This document shows positions 25,150 to 35,431 of a stretch of 64,000 bases of DNA, one piece after another. The stretch's first letter is position 1. Each line of letters begins with the position of its first letter. This DNA is from Magnetospirillum aberrantis SpK (GTDB lineage: Bacteria; Pseudomonadota; Alphaproteobacteria; Rhodospirillales; Magnetospirillaceae), in assembly GCF_011022235.1 (NCBI RefSeq), contig NZ_JAAIYP010000032.1, positions 49,959-113,958 of the forward strand, written 5' to 3'. The translations under genes were made by a program, and so were the position numbers. The notes beneath the pieces are model-generated. The model was not told the origin of the DNA. It worked only from the letters and a program-made list of their open reading frames with translations, and searched no databases.

Positions 25150-25701
25150 TTAAGACTGACGGCGAAACCACCGTCCCCTCCGAGCAAGGCGAAACATCCC
25201 TGACCGAAACGCTTCGACCCGCAGAACCGTCCACGGCACCGCCGCCGCCTCGCGCAGATGGGCCAGCCACCATTGCGCCGACGGACGCGACGGGCGCACC
25301 CCGGTCACCGTGACCGCCAGCCCCAGGCGGGCGAAGATGTAGCGGGTGCGCGGCACATGGAACGCGTCGGTGACCACCAGGACGCGGCGCCAGCCATGGC
25401 GGCGCAGCAGCGGCCGACAGAACAGGGCGTTCTGGATGGTGTTGAGCGCCCGTCCCTCGACCATCACACGGGCGGTCTCCACCCCGGCGGCGACGGCCAT
25501 GGCCCGCATCGTCTCGGCCTCGATCCCGGCGGGCGAGGTGGGGCCGCCGCTCATCACCAGCGCCCCGACCACCCCCGCATGCAGCAACTCCACCCCGTGG
25601 ACGACACGCCGGACCAATGCCGGCGAGGCGGTGCCGTCGTCGGCGAGCCGCGCGCCCAGGATGATCGCCACGTCATAAGAATCGACAGCAGGGCGCCACA
25701 T
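25150..25701 (-). CDS. YdcF/ElyC-family (DUF218) protein
   Basis: 183 aa. The family pattern is clear: AIILGARLADDGTASPAL, then MSGGPTSPAGIEAETM, then a NTIQNALF and VLVVTDAFHVPRTRY segment. Members such as ElyC and SanA act in envelope-polysaccharide metabolism. No membrane anchor is seen at the N-terminus, so this may be a shortened cytosolic form like YdcF. It is divergent from the methyltransferase gene 26 nt away. Confidence 0.8.
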   Translation of the reverse strand: MWRPAVDSYDVAIILGARLADDGTASPALVRRVVHGVELLHAGVVGALVMSGGPTSPAGIEAETMRAMAVAAGVETARVMVEGRALNTIQNALFCRPLLRRHGWRRVLVVTDAFHVPRTRYIFARLGLAVTVTGVRPSRPSAQWWLAHLREAAAVPWTVLRVEAFRSGMFRLARRGRWFRRQS

Positions 25702-25727
25702 CGGATAAGCAAATCCCTCAAGGAGTC

Positions 25728-26411
25728 ATGGAGCACAAGATGGAAAAGCGCCGCAACGCCGACGTGATCGTGGAGACCCTGGCGGTCGATGGCAAGCGTG
25801 TCATCGACGTCGGCTGCGGCGATGGCCATCTCGCCCGCCATCTCGCCAAATTCGGCGCCCGTGTCCTGGGCGTGGAATGTTCCCCGCGCCAATTGGCCAA
25901 GGCCCGCGCCGCCGAAGCGGTGGACAGCGTCGAGATCGTCGAAGGTGTCGGCCAGTCCCTGCCCGCCCCCAGCGGCGAGGCCGATTACGTGGTGTTCTTC
26001 AACTCGCTGCACCACATCCCGCAGGCGGTGATGGGCAAGGCGTTGGAAGAAGCGGCCCGCGTGCTCAAGCCGGGCGGGCTGGTCTATGTCTCGGAGCCCG
26101 TCGCCGAAGGCCGCTTTTTCGAAACCTGCCGCGCCGTCGACGACGAGACCGAGGTCCGCGCCCTCGCCTACAATGCCCTCAGGACCTGCGCCGCGCTCAA
26201 GCCGGTTCAGGAATTCCGGTATGTCCACACCGTTCAGATGCGCACCTTCGACGCTTTCCGCGAACGCATCGTCTCGGCCAATATCGAACGCGAGTCCCGC
26301 TTCGACGCCAACCGCGAATCCTTGCGTGCGCTGTTCGAAGCCAACGGCACCCGCACCGACAGCGGATGGGCCTTCGAACAGCCCATGCGCGTCAACCTGT
26401 TGCAACGTTAG
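25728..26411 (+). CDS. Class I SAM-dependent methyltransferase
   Basis: 227 aa. AAGGAG is placed 5 nt before ATG 25728. Motif I is VIDVGCGDGHLARHLA (about 25-40), with the acidic residue after strand 2 (GVECSPRQ) and motif IV/post-I DYVVFFNSLHHIP. It is of the ubiquinone/menaquinone-methyltransferase-like superfamily, but the acceptor cannot be named. Next gene follows by 47 nt. Confidence 0.8.
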   Translation: MEHKMEKRRNADVIVETLAVDGKRVIDVGCGDGHLARHLAKFGARVLGVECSPRQLAKARAAEAVDSVEIVEGVGQSLPAPSGEADYVVFFNSLHHIPQAVMGKALEEAARVLKPGGLVYVSEPVAEGRFFETCRAVDDETEVRALAYNALRTCAALKPVQEFRYVHTVQMRTFDAFRERIVSANIERESRFDANRESLRALFEANGTRTDSGWAFEQPMRVNLLQR

Positions 26412-26458
26412 AGCACGGCGCTATTCTCGCACGGCACCAGACAAAGAACGGACGGACC

Positions 26459-27151
26459 ATGTCGGAGGCGATGAGCGAGGTGTTGAACTGGGTGGCGCTG
26501 CACTGCCCGGCTTCGTTGCGCCCCGAGCTTCTGCCCGCGCTCAGCGCCGCCGCCCAGCAATCGGAAGGCGAGGACGCAGCCGAGTTGTGGCGGACCCTGG
26601 CCGAACGGCTGGTGGCCAGCGGCCACATGGAACTGGCGCGTGAAGTGTTGAAACGCTGGCAGGTGCTGGCGCCGCCCGACCATCCGTTGCATGCCGTGCT
26701 GAACAGCGGCGCCCAGGCGGAAAGCCCGCCCCCGCCGCCCAAGCCGCGCCCCACCCCGCCCGTCGTCAAGCGCGAGGAACCCAATTCCCGCATCGTCCGG
26801 GTCATCGACACCACCTACACCTTCCACCGCGTCGATGCCCAGATGGACAAGGTCCAGGGCCGCAAGGTGGTATGCGGCTGGGAAACATTCCTGGACGACG
26901 ACGACAAGACCTCGCGCGCCGTGCTCAACCAGTTCGAGGACGGTTCCTATGCGCCGTGGGCGGTGTCTGGCGTGTTCTCGGATTTCGCCGGCGCGGCGGC
27001 GGTCGAGGTGGTGGTGCGCACCATGCAACGCCATTTCGTCTTCACCACCAAGAAATCCGACGCCACCCGCCGCACCCTGACCAACATCGTCCTGCCCGCC
27101 ACCGCCGTCCTGGCCGTGCTGGCCGGCTATCTCATGGGCATCTTGCATTAA
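26459..27151 (+). CDS. Putative tail-anchored protein of unknown function
   Basis: 230 aa, ATG 26459. Residues 1-75 are helical, with the look of a short helical-repeat region (LWRTLAERLVASGHMELARE). Next come a Pro-rich linker (SPPPPPKPRPTPP), then a compact middle domain (IVRVIDTTYTFHRVDAQMDK), and a single C-terminal membrane helix (LPATAVLAVLAGYLMGIL) with two residues beyond it. This layout gives a cytosolic protein anchored by its tail. I do not recognise a family. It ends 2 nt before trmJ and so is probably cotranscribed with it. Confidence 0.6.
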   Translation: MSEAMSEVLNWVALHCPASLRPELLPALSAAAQQSEGEDAAELWRTLAERLVASGHMELAREVLKRWQVLAPPDHPLHAVLNSGAQAESPPPPPKPRPTPPVVKREEPNSRIVRVIDTTYTFHRVDAQMDKVQGRKVVCGWETFLDDDDKTSRAVLNQFEDGSYAPWAVSGVFSDFAGAAAVEVVVRTMQRHFVFTTKKSDATRRTLTNIVLPATAVLAVLAGYLMGILH

Positions 27152-27153
27152 AC

Positions 27154-27924
27154 ATGGCCGAAACCACGCTTTCCTCCACCGGACCGGCGATCATCCTGGT
27201 CCGTCCGCAATTGTCTGAGAACATCGGCACCGCCGCGCGCGCCATGCTCAATAACGGCCTGACCGACCTGCGTCTGGTGGCACCCAAGCCCGACTGGTTG
27301 AGCGAGCGGGCCATCGCCGCCGCCTCGGGTGCAGACCGGGTGGTGCTGGAAGCCAAGGTGTTCGACACCACCGAAGCGGCGGTCGCCGACCTGCAACGGG
27401 TGTGGGCCACCACGGCGCGCAACCGCTTCATGGTCAAGCCGGTGGACACGCCCAAGACCGCCGCGACCGCCATGCGCGCCCTGGCGGCCGAGGGCACGCG
27501 CTTCGGCGTGCTGTTCGGTCCCGAGCGAACCGGATTGCACAACGACGACGTGGCCCTCGCCGATACGGTCGTAACCGTGCCGCTGAACCCGGACTATTCC
27601 TCGCTCAATCTGGCGCAATGCGTGTTGCTGGTATCCTATGAATGGTATCAGGCGGCCGACCCGGAACTGCCGGAACGGCACATGACCAAGGGTGCCCAGC
27701 CGCCGGCCAGCAAGGAAAAGCTGCTGGAGTTCTTTGGTCATCTGGAACGCGAGTTGGACGATTGCGGTTTTCTGCGCCATCCCGACAAACGGCCGGTGAT
27801 GGTGCGCAACATTCGCAACATGTTCCAACGCGCCAATCTGACCAACCAGGAAGTGCAAACCCTGCACGGCATCGTCCACGAACTGGTGACGTATCGTCAT
27901 AAAAAGGCAGACACCAAAAACTGA
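27154..27924 (+). CDS. trmJ: tRNA (cytidine/uridine-32-2'-O) methyltransferase
   Basis: 256 aa. SPOUT-family features: ILVRPQLSENIGTAARAM at the start, LFGPERTGLHNDD in the middle, and the knot region YSSLNLAQCVLLVSYEW. These mark the TrmJ/LasT group, which methylates the 2'-OH of nucleotide 32 in several tRNAs. The C-terminal 80 residues form the family helical extension (RNMFQRANLTNQEVQTLHGI). The start ATG 27154 follows the previous stop immediately. Confidence 0.88.
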   Translation: MAETTLSSTGPAIILVRPQLSENIGTAARAMLNNGLTDLRLVAPKPDWLSERAIAAASGADRVVLEAKVFDTTEAAVADLQRVWATTARNRFMVKPVDTPKTAATAMRALAAEGTRFGVLFGPERTGLHNDDVALADTVVTVPLNPDYSSLNLAQCVLLVSYEWYQAADPELPERHMTKGAQPPASKEKLLEFFGHLERELDDCGFLRHPDKRPVMVRNIRNMFQRANLTNQEVQTLHGIVHELVTYRHKKADTKN

Positions 27925-27948
27925 AGCCGTAATCGCGCGGCGGTGACT

Positions 27949-27962
27949 TGCGGATATCCGCA
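27949..27962. promoter_or_regulatory. 14-bp perfect palindrome upstream of chemoreceptor
   Basis: TGCGGATATCCGCA is a perfect palindrome, 79 nt before the chemoreceptor start and 25 nt after the trmJ stop. It is a possible operator. No known regulator can be assigned. Confidence 0.35.
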
Positions 27963-28040
27963 ATATACACGGGACCGCAAGTCGGCGTAGTCAATCCTCC
28001 CCCTATGCGCACAAAAAATACATGGGGACGGAGGAAATAC

Positions 28041-29735
28041 ATGCTGCACCGCATTAAATTCGGCACCCGTCTGGCCATCCTGCTGGCGGTCAGCGTGGTT
28101 TTGGTAACGGCCATCGGCGCCACCGGCATTCTGGGCGGGCACCAATTGTCGCGCGGGATGACCTCGCTTTACGGTGCCCGCGTGGTGCCGCTGGGTTTGC
28201 TGGCACAGATCCAGGACGCGGTCAACCGGGTGGGGGCCGGGGTCTCGACCGTCGTGCAAAGCGATTCGCGCCTGACCCTGGAACGCATGGAAAAGGACAT
28301 CGCCGCCGCCGAAACCGAGGCGGAACAATTGTGGCGCACCTATTCCGCCGGCCCCTTGTCCGACGACGAACGCAGCCTAGAGGCCGCCTCGCACGAGGCG
28401 GTCAAAGCCTTTTTCGCCGCCGCCAACGACACCTTGAGCATGGTTCGCGGTGGCGACAGCTACGGCGCCCACGAAATGCTGGAAGAGCGGACCACGGATC
28501 AGCTTTCCGCCGCCACCGAAGCATTGCGAGGCCTGATGGACCTCCAGATCACCCTGGCCCGCGACGATTTCGAACGGGCCTCGGCCGGCTGGAGAACGGC
28601 CGGCGGCATCGGCCTGGGCGTCGGGCTGTTCGGTCTGGCGTTGCTGGCGATCGCTTCGGCGGTGGTGGCGCGCTCCATCACACGGCCCATGACAGACATC
28701 ATTGGCGCCATGAACCGGCTGGCGGCGGGGGACACCCAAATCGCGGTGGACGGTGCCCAACGCCGTGACGAAATCGGCGACATCGCCCGCGCTCTGGCGT
28801 CGTTCAAAGACGCCGCCATCGACCGCGAGCAATTGCGCGCGGCCCAGGCGGACACCGAAGCCCGCGCCGCCGCCGACCGTCGCGCCGCCCGCGAACGCAT
28901 GGCCGCCGAGTTCGATTCCTCGGTCCGTGGCCTTGTCGCCCAGGTGGCCGACGCGGCCACCCGCATGGAAGTCTCGGCCCGCCAGTTGGGCGCGTTGTCG
29001 GACACCGCCCGCCGCGACGCGGCAAGGGTCGAGGACGCCGCCCATCAGGCGGCCCATTCCGCCACCCAGGTCGCCGGCGCCACCGGGCAATTGTCGGCCT
29101 CCATCGGACTGATCGGCCAGCAAGTGGACGAATCCGGCCGCATCGCCGCCCAGGCCGCCGCGCAAAGCCGCGAAACCTCGGCCATCATGCGCGACCTCGC
29201 GGCCAGTGCCGGCCGCATCGGCGAGATCGTGTCGATGATCGCCGACATCGCCGCGCAAACCAATCTGTTGGCGTTGAACGCCACCATCGAGGCGGCCCGT
29301 GCCGGCGACGCCGGCAAGGGTTTCGCCGTGGTCGCGCACGAGGTCAAGAATCTGGCGGGGCAAACCGCACGTGCCACCGACGAAATCGGCTCCCAGGTGG
29401 CCGGGGTCCAGGCGGAAACGCAAAAAGCCGTCGCCGCCATCGGTGCCATCGACGCCATCATCGAACGCATGAACGTCATTTCCGCCACGGTGGCGGCGGC
29501 GGTGGAACAGCAGGCGGCGGCCACCGACGACATCGCCCGCAGTATCCGGCAAGTGTCGGACGGCGCGGCGGCGGTCAGTCACGGCCTGGACAGCGCGGTC
29601 CAAGCGGTGGAGGCGGCTGGAACCGCCTCGTCCGAGGTCATGACCACAGCCGAAACCCTGTCGGGCCATGCCGGCGCCCTGGATCGGGCGGTGGACGGTT
29701 TCCTGGCCGATTTGTGCGCGGTCCGGCGCGGTTAA
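28041..29735 (+). CDS. Methyl-accepting chemotaxis protein
   Basis: 564 aa. ATG 28041 has GGAGG 6 nt upstream. TM1 (about 10-30) and TM2 (about 187-212) bracket a helical periplasmic domain of about 155 residues, of the four-helix-bundle type. A HAMP domain follows ([20 protein letters not shown]), then a signalling domain whose hairpin tip reads [19 protein letters not shown]. It should report a periplasmic signal to CheA/CheW. The ligand is unknown, and no che genes are nearby. Confidence 0.92.
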   Translation: MLHRIKFGTRLAILLAVSVVLVTAIGATGILGGHQLSRGMTSLYGARVVPLGLLAQIQDAVNRVGAGVSTVVQSDSRLTLERMEKDIAAAETEAEQLWRTYSAGPLSDDERSLEAASHEAVKAFFAAANDTLSMVRGGDSYGAHEMLEERTTDQLSAATEALRGLMDLQITLARDDFERASAGWRTAGGIGLGVGLFGLALLAIASAVVARSITRPMTDIIGAMNRLAAGDTQIAVDGAQRRDEIGDIARALASFKDAAIDREQLRAAQADTEARAAADRRAARERMAAEFDSSVRGLVAQVADAATRMEVSARQLGALSDTARRDAARVEDAAHQAAHSATQVAGATGQLSASIGLIGQQVDESGRIAAQAAAQSRETSAIMRDLAASAGRIGEIVSMIADIAAQTNLLALNATIEAARAGDAGKGFAVVAHEVKNLAGQTARATDEIGSQVAGVQAETQKAVAAIGAIDAIIERMNVISATVAAAVEQQAAATDDIARSIRQVSDGAAAVSHGLDSAVQAVEAAGTASSEVMTTAETLSGHAGALDRAVDGFLADLCAVRRG

Positions 29736-29792
29736 GCCTCGGTTCACCGGATACGGCCTACCCTTTGGGGAACGTCATCCGGGGAAACGCCC

Positions 29793-30518
29793 ATGGACTT
29801 GCTCAAGGCCTATTGGTCGGTGGACGAAATCACCACCAACGTCATCATTCTCATGCACCTGTCGGGCGCCCTGGCAGTGGGCGTGCTGATCGGCTACGAA
29901 CGCTCCTTCCACGGCCGCGCCGCCGGCATCCGCACCTATGCCCTGGTCTGCGTCGCCGCCTGCGTGCTGACGGTGGTCAACGCCTATCCCGGCCAATGGT
30001 TCGGCAGCCTGTCGACGCCACCCGCCTCGGCCGATCCTACCCGCGTCATCCAAGGCATCATGACCGGCATCGGCTTTCTTGGCGCCGGCGTCATCATGAA
30101 GGAAGGCATGTCCATACGCGGGTTGTCCACCGCCGCGTCGATCTGGATGACGGCGGCCATCGGCGTGGTCATCGGCCTGGGCTTCTATGGCGCAGCCATC
30201 AGTGCCGCCATCATCACCATCGCGTTGATGAGCGGCGTGCGCAGCATCGAAACGGCGCTGCCCCACACCACCATGATGCACCTGACGCTGAAGTTCCCAC
30301 GCGCCCACACCCCGGAAACCGGCCCGTTGCGCGAGATGATGGAGGAATGCGGCTGGGAGGTATCGGATTGGTCCTTCCAACGCGGCGAGGGGGGCCGGAG
30401 CTTCGAATACCAGATGGTCCTGCACGCCCACGCGCCGGCCAAGCCGGAACTGCTGGTCCAAGCGTTGGACCGCCTTGAGGGGGTGCTGGAATACCGGCTG
30501 TCGCCGACCCGAAGCTGA
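29793..30518 (+). CDS. MgtC/SapB-family membrane protein
   Basis: 241 aa. The N-terminal domain has about four or five membrane helices with the family motifs LIGYERSFHGRAAGIRTY and GIGFLGAGVIMKEG. A soluble C-terminal domain (from about 165) looks ACT-like. MgtC proteins matter for growth in low Mg2+ and inhibit the F-type ATP synthase in some pathogens. Promoter and riboswitch-like leaders are not evident in the 57-nt gap before it. Confidence 0.88.
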   Translation: MDLLKAYWSVDEITTNVIILMHLSGALAVGVLIGYERSFHGRAAGIRTYALVCVAACVLTVVNAYPGQWFGSLSTPPASADPTRVIQGIMTGIGFLGAGVIMKEGMSIRGLSTAASIWMTAAIGVVIGLGFYGAAISAAIITIALMSGVRSIETALPHTTMMHLTLKFPRAHTPETGPLREMMEECGWEVSDWSFQRGEGGRSFEYQMVLHAHAPAKPELLVQALDRLEGVLEYRLSPTRS

Positions 30519-30590
30519 ATGTTCCGGCCGGCATTGCAGGAACGCCCCCGCCGCCTACATTGGACCGGAACCAACTTGCCGGACACCGTC

Positions 30591-31547
30591 ATGCGTCTTG
30601 TTCTCGCCTTTGTCGCCGCCTTTGTCGCCGCAATCCCCGCCCGCGCCGAAACACCCTTGCCAAGCTTCGAGGCACCGCTGATGCGCGACCATGTCCTGGT
30701 GGGCAAGCTGTGGCTGCCGGCGACCCAACGTTTCGCCACTCCCGACGAGGTGGTGGAACTGGCCCGCGCCGCCGACGCCGTGTTGTTGGGCGAAACCCAC
30801 GACAACGCCGACCACCATGCCCTTCAGGCCTGGATGACGGCCCGCCTGATGGAAAGCGGCCGCCCCCCGCTGGTGGCATTCGAGATGATCGACGCCGGAC
30901 AGGAAAAGGCGCTTAGGCGCCATCTGGCCGATCATCCCGGCGACGCCGCCGGATTGGGGCCGGCGCTTTCCTGGGAAAAGAGCGCGTGGCCGTCCTGGTC
31001 GCTCTATCGCCCCATCGCCGAGGTGGCGCTACGGGCCGGAGCTGCGCTGGCTCCCGCCAACCTGACCCGCGAACAGGTTGGCGACATCGTCAGACACGGC
31101 GACGACCACGGCCTTCCCCCCATTTCCCGGCAACAACTGGCCAGCATCGGCGAAGACATCAAGGACGGCCATTGCGGCATGCTGCCCGACACGGCGGTTC
31201 CCGGCATGGTGCGGGTGCAGCGCAGCCGCGACAAGGTGATGGCCGAGGCCCTGATCCAGGGGATGCATGACCACGGCCACGCCATCCTGATCGCCGGTGC
31301 CGGCCACACCCGCACCGACCGCGGTGTCCCGGTTGCGCTGTCCCAGCTTGCACCGACGGCCAAGGCGTTCTCGGTCGGCTTTCTTGAGGTCAAGGACGGC
31401 ATGACCGACCCCGCCGCCTATGGCGAACGCTTCGGCACCCGGACACCGCCATTCGACGCGGTGTGGTTCACCCCGGCGGCAGAGCGCGAGGATCAGTGCG
31501 AGGCTTTTCGCCGGCACATGGAGAAGAAAAAAGGAAAAGGGGCTTAA
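30591..31547 (+). CDS. ChaN-family exported protein
   Basis: 318 aa. ATG 30591 gives a Sec signal peptide (MRLVLAFVAAFVAAIPARA) cleaved before ETPLP; there is no lipobox. The family core starts with VLLGETHDNADHHALQ, and a later ILIAGAGHTRTDRG matches ChaN, a heme-binding fold. Known members are iron-regulated, but no Fur box is evident here. The stop lies in the hairpin shared with the convergent gene. Confidence 0.82.
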   Translation: MRLVLAFVAAFVAAIPARAETPLPSFEAPLMRDHVLVGKLWLPATQRFATPDEVVELARAADAVLLGETHDNADHHALQAWMTARLMESGRPPLVAFEMIDAGQEKALRRHLADHPGDAAGLGPALSWEKSAWPSWSLYRPIAEVALRAGAALAPANLTREQVGDIVRHGDDHGLPPISRQQLASIGEDIKDGHCGMLPDTAVPGMVRVQRSRDKVMAEALIQGMHDHGHAILIAGAGHTRTDRGVPVALSQLAPTAKAFSVGFLEVKDGMTDPAAYGERFGTRTPPFDAVWFTPAAEREDQCEAFRRHMEKKKGKGA

Positions 31548-31557
31548 AGCCCCTTTT
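31535..31557. terminator. Bidirectional terminator with overlapping stops
   Basis: AAAAGGGGCTT and AAGCCCCTTTT face each other, giving a stem of 9 or more bp flanked by A-runs and T-runs, so it works on both strands. The stop codons of the two convergent genes lie within the loop and overlap by 4 nt (31544-31547). Confidence 0.85.
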
Positions 31558-32710
31558 CAAAATCGGCCGGCGACCGCAGATAGGCGCCGAACACGTCCGG
31601 TAGACGCCGCTTCAAATCCTCTAGCGGATCGGACGGGTCCAACGGTGTCCGCTGCGTCTTCTCGCAGAACATCTTGATCAGCTTCTTGTTGCCCGGCGGG
31701 CCGAAGATGGCGCGGAACGGGCCCTCGCCCAGCCGTTCCTGAGCCACACCCAGGAAGATCGGAATCTGGTTGAATTGCAGGTAGTGGACCAACTGGTTGA
31801 TGGTCTCGCCCGAAATCTCGTGCAGCCATTCGGCCATGTTTTCCAGGTCCTTGGCGTTTTGGACCTCCATGGCTTCCAGACGGTCGCAATCGACGCACAT
31901 CTCCCAGAACTTGTCGCCCATTTTCTCGTAGACGGCGCCGTGCAGGAATTCGTAACGCTCCTTGCCCAGGAAGGCGACACCCTTGGCGGCCAAGGGCTGG
32001 GTGTCCAACATCTCGCGCATCATCTCGTCGGACAGGATCTTGCGGGCCTGTTCCATGGAATGGCGGCCGATGTCGGCCAGCGACGCGATGCCTTCGGGGG
32101 TGCGCAGGGTGGTGACGCCCTTGCCCAATTCGTTGATCAGCTTGACCGGAATTTCGGCGAAATACGGAATGAGCGGCACCTGCCAGTCAAAGTCCAGATG
32201 GTCCTTGATGGCCGCATAGAACTTGTCGCCCTGGGTCGGCGACGGCTTGGGCTGTTCGGCCTCGCTCCATTTGCCTTTGACCAGATCGGCCAACTTGTCC
32301 AACAGCGATTTGGTCGCCGGGCTCTGAGTCACCTTGCCGGGCGGCTTGAGCGCGGTTCCCCAACGATGGTCGGCATAGGCCTTGGCCCCCGAACGCACCA
32401 CCATGCCGACAATCTGGTTCAGCGTCCGTTCGCAACGCAAGGGAGTGTCGTTGTCCTCGACCGGGGCGCCGTTACCGTCGACGATCAGGTCGTGGAATTT
32501 TTCCCGCCGGGTGGTGACCAGTTGCAGACAGGCGAACAACAAATCCGGCGTCGCCATGACCGTGCCATAGGGATCGTCATAGGACTTGAGCGCCGGAATC
32601 AGTTCCAGCACCCGTTCCGTCACGGGTCCCTTGATGGCGCGGATGATTTCCTTGCGGTTCTGCGCGTCCTTGTCCACCGCCTTGGCGGCAGGCTTGCCCT
32701 TGTCGGACAT
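31544..32710 (-). CDS. Conserved-looking protein of unknown function, 388 aa
   Basis: Start at ATG 32710 (MSDKGKPAAK) or ATG 32722, four codons earlier; neither has an ideal ribosome-binding site. It is soluble, with no signal peptide or membrane segment, and rich in helices and charged residues. Recognisable landmarks are YDDPYGTVMATPDLLFACLQ, WEMCVDCDRLEAMEV and FRAIFGPPGNKKLIKMF. I do not recognise a family. Codon and base use match its neighbours, so it is a resident gene. It lies downstream of the DUF2336 gene by 36 nt and is probably cotranscribed with it. Confidence 0.6.
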   Translation of the reverse strand: MSDKGKPAAKAVDKDAQNRKEIIRAIKGPVTERVLELIPALKSYDDPYGTVMATPDLLFACLQLVTTRREKFHDLIVDGNGAPVEDNDTPLRCERTLNQIVGMVVRSGAKAYADHRWGTALKPPGKVTQSPATKSLLDKLADLVKGKWSEAEQPKPSPTQGDKFYAAIKDHLDFDWQVPLIPYFAEIPVKLINELGKGVTTLRTPEGIASLADIGRHSMEQARKILSDEMMREMLDTQPLAAKGVAFLGKERYEFLHGAVYEKMGDKFWEMCVDCDRLEAMEVQNAKDLENMAEWLHEISGETINQLVHYLQFNQIPIFLGVAQERLGEGPFRAIFGPPGNKKLIKMFCEKTQRTPLDPSDPLEDLKRRLPDVFGAYLRSPADFEKGL

Positions 32711-32746
32711 CCCTTGTCCCATCCCCTGTGCCCGGATCGTCCCGGA

Positions 32747-33862
32747 CTATTCGTTCAAGATCGTGGTCGGAAGCTGGTTCATCTTGGCCAGCAGGTATTC
32801 CAGGTCGTCGGTTTCGAACTCGACACCCAGGTCGCCATACTGGGTCAGGATGCGCTCGATCATCCGACGCGAAAACCGCTCGCGGTCGTTCGGTCCACCG
32901 TCGTACTCCATTTCATAGGACACGTCGACGGCGGCCCGCATGGCGGCGAAGAACGCCTTGGGCAGGCCAGCCTTGTCGAACAGCGCCTCGAACCCCCGCT
33001 TGCCGGCGTCATGGATCAGGGTGCGGGCGTTCTCGAGCTTGATGCGGGCCAGCTTGGCCAGCGCCCATTCGAAGAAGGTCATGTCGCCCATGCACACCGC
33101 GCGCAGGATGATGGACGGCGTCAGGCGATTGTTGCGATAGAGGTGATCGACCAGCTTGGCGACGTCGGTGTCGGTGTCGGCCAGCCCCAGAACCGCCAGC
33201 TCGCGCGCCTGCAACAACAGGTTGGCGGCCATTTCCGGCGACATGTCCGGGCGGGCGGCCAAGGCCTGACGCAAGTTCTCGGACACCTTGGCCATCAGCC
33301 GTTCGGCCACGGTCACCGGCAGCAAGGCGCGTTCGACCAGCGGCTTTCCCACCATCTCGGAAGAACCGAATTCGTCCACCACACGCTGCAACGCGGCCTC
33401 GGTCAACTCGGCGCCTTCGTTGGCGACCAGCGAGGCGACCGCCGCTTCGTTGTGGCTGTCCACCAAGGCGTCGGCGAGGTGGGCCGACACATGGGCGCGC
33501 CGCGCCACCGCCACCTGCTTTTCCGGCGACTGTGCCTTGACGATCTCGATCAGATCCTCGTCGGTCAGGACCTCGGAGAATTGCAACATGGGCAACGCCA
33601 CGCTATCGACGTCACGGGCCAAGGCCACCGCCACGTCGTTGGGAACCAGCGGGTTTTCCTTGAGTTGGCGCGACAGCGCCTCGCGGACGCGCACCTCGGC
33701 GTCCTTGACCATCAGGCGGAAGATGTCTTCCGCCAGTTTGCGCTGCGCCGTGCTCAACGCCGGATGCTGTCCGGCGATCTTCCCGGCGATCTCGGCCCGC
33801 GTGTCCGCCGATGGATTGGCGAGCAACCGGGCGACGTCTTCCTCGTTCAGCTTCTGGTCCAC
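32747..33862 (-). CDS. DUF2336 protein
   Basis: 371 aa, all helical and without membrane segments. The N-terminal half is a HEAT-like repeat run (VRVREALSRQLKENP and similar units such as ALPMLQFSEVLTDEDLIEIV), matching DUF2336, a family mostly limited to Alphaproteobacteria and of unknown role. The C-terminal half (ARIKLENARTLIHDAGKRGF onward) is also family-typical. In an apparent pair with the 388-aa unknown protein downstream. Confidence 0.8.
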   Translation of the reverse strand: MDQKLNEEDVARLLANPSADTRAEIAGKIAGQHPALSTAQRKLAEDIFRLMVKDAEVRVREALSRQLKENPLVPNDVAVALARDVDSVALPMLQFSEVLTDEDLIEIVKAQSPEKQVAVARRAHVSAHLADALVDSHNEAAVASLVANEGAELTEAALQRVVDEFGSSEMVGKPLVERALLPVTVAERLMAKVSENLRQALAARPDMSPEMAANLLLQARELAVLGLADTDTDVAKLVDHLYRNNRLTPSIILRAVCMGDMTFFEWALAKLARIKLENARTLIHDAGKRGFEALFDKAGLPKAFFAAMRAAVDVSYEMEYDGGPNDRERFSRRMIERILTQYGDLGVEFETDDLEYLLAKMNQLPTTILNE

Positions 33863-33940
33863 GTCCGCTTTTCTTTCGGTTTGCGGGTCCGCCGGTCAGC
33901 GGCCACCCGATATTATACATTGTTCCAAAGGTCTGAACAG

Positions 33941-34645
33941 CTATGCGCAGACCTGATCCAGCCACCGCCCCAGCGCCGCCGCCCCCTTTTTCTCGATGAC
34001 CGGGGCGTGGCGGGCGGTCTCGGCACGCAATTGCCCGACGCTGAGATCGGGTTGTGCCGAAATCTCGCCCAGATGGCCGACGAACCACCGTTCCAGGCCG
34101 CGGCCGCTGACCTCGGCGTGGAATTGCAGACCCAAGGCCCGCTGTCCCCAGGCGAAGGCCTGGTTCGGAGTGACGGGTGTCGAGGCCAGAAGGTCCGCCC
34201 CATGCGGAAGGTCGAAGGTGTCGCCATGCCAATGCAGCACCGCCGCGCCCTGCAACTCGGCCAAAGGAGAGTTCTCTCCGGCCTCGGTCAGCGACAGCGC
34301 CGACCAGCCGATTTCCTTGCCAGCGGGGTTGGGATAGACCTTGGCCCCCAGCACGCGGGCCATGATCTGGGCGCCCAGGCACAGCCCCAGAATGGGGCGG
34401 TCGGCCCGAAGCCGGCTTTCCACCGCCTTCATCTCGGGCAACAGGAAGGGGAACGATTCTTCGTCATAGGCGCCCAGCGGACCGCCCAGCACCACCATCA
34501 GGTCGGGGGCCAGGGCGTCCAACGCCGCAAGGTCGTCGGTGGGGGCCTCAAGATAGCGCACGCTGAAACCGCGTTTCGCCAGCACTCCTTCCAACAGGTC
34601 CAGGTCCTCGAACGCCAGATGACGGATGGCCACACAGGTCTTCAT
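33941..34645 (-). CDS. Class I glutamine amidotransferase-like protein
   Basis: 234 aa. The triad is intact: nucleophile C89 in ILGLCLGAQ, H176 and E178 in LGLQFHAEV. It is a single-domain, GuaA-like amidotransferase without a synthase partner; relatives act on gamma-glutamyl compounds or are uncharacterised. ATG 34645 has no strong ribosome-binding site. It stands 78 nt upstream of the DUF2336 start and 81 nt after livF. Confidence 0.85.
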   Translation of the reverse strand: MKTCVAIRHLAFEDLDLLEGVLAKRGFSVRYLEAPTDDLAALDALAPDLMVVLGGPLGAYDEESFPFLLPEMKAVESRLRADRPILGLCLGAQIMARVLGAKVYPNPAGKEIGWSALSLTEAGENSPLAELQGAAVLHWHGDTFDLPHGADLLASTPVTPNQAFAWGQRALGLQFHAEVSGRGLERWFVGHLGEISAQPDLSVGQLRAETARHAPVIEKKGAAALGRWLDQVCA

Positions 34646-34726
34646 ATCCTGCCTCGGTCAAAGGTGAAGGGCGCATGCGCATTCAATCATGAACCGGCCG
34701 CCGCCGCCACCCCTCGCACGCAGAGG

Positions 34727-35430
<704 letters not shown>

Positions 35431-35431
<1 letters not shown>

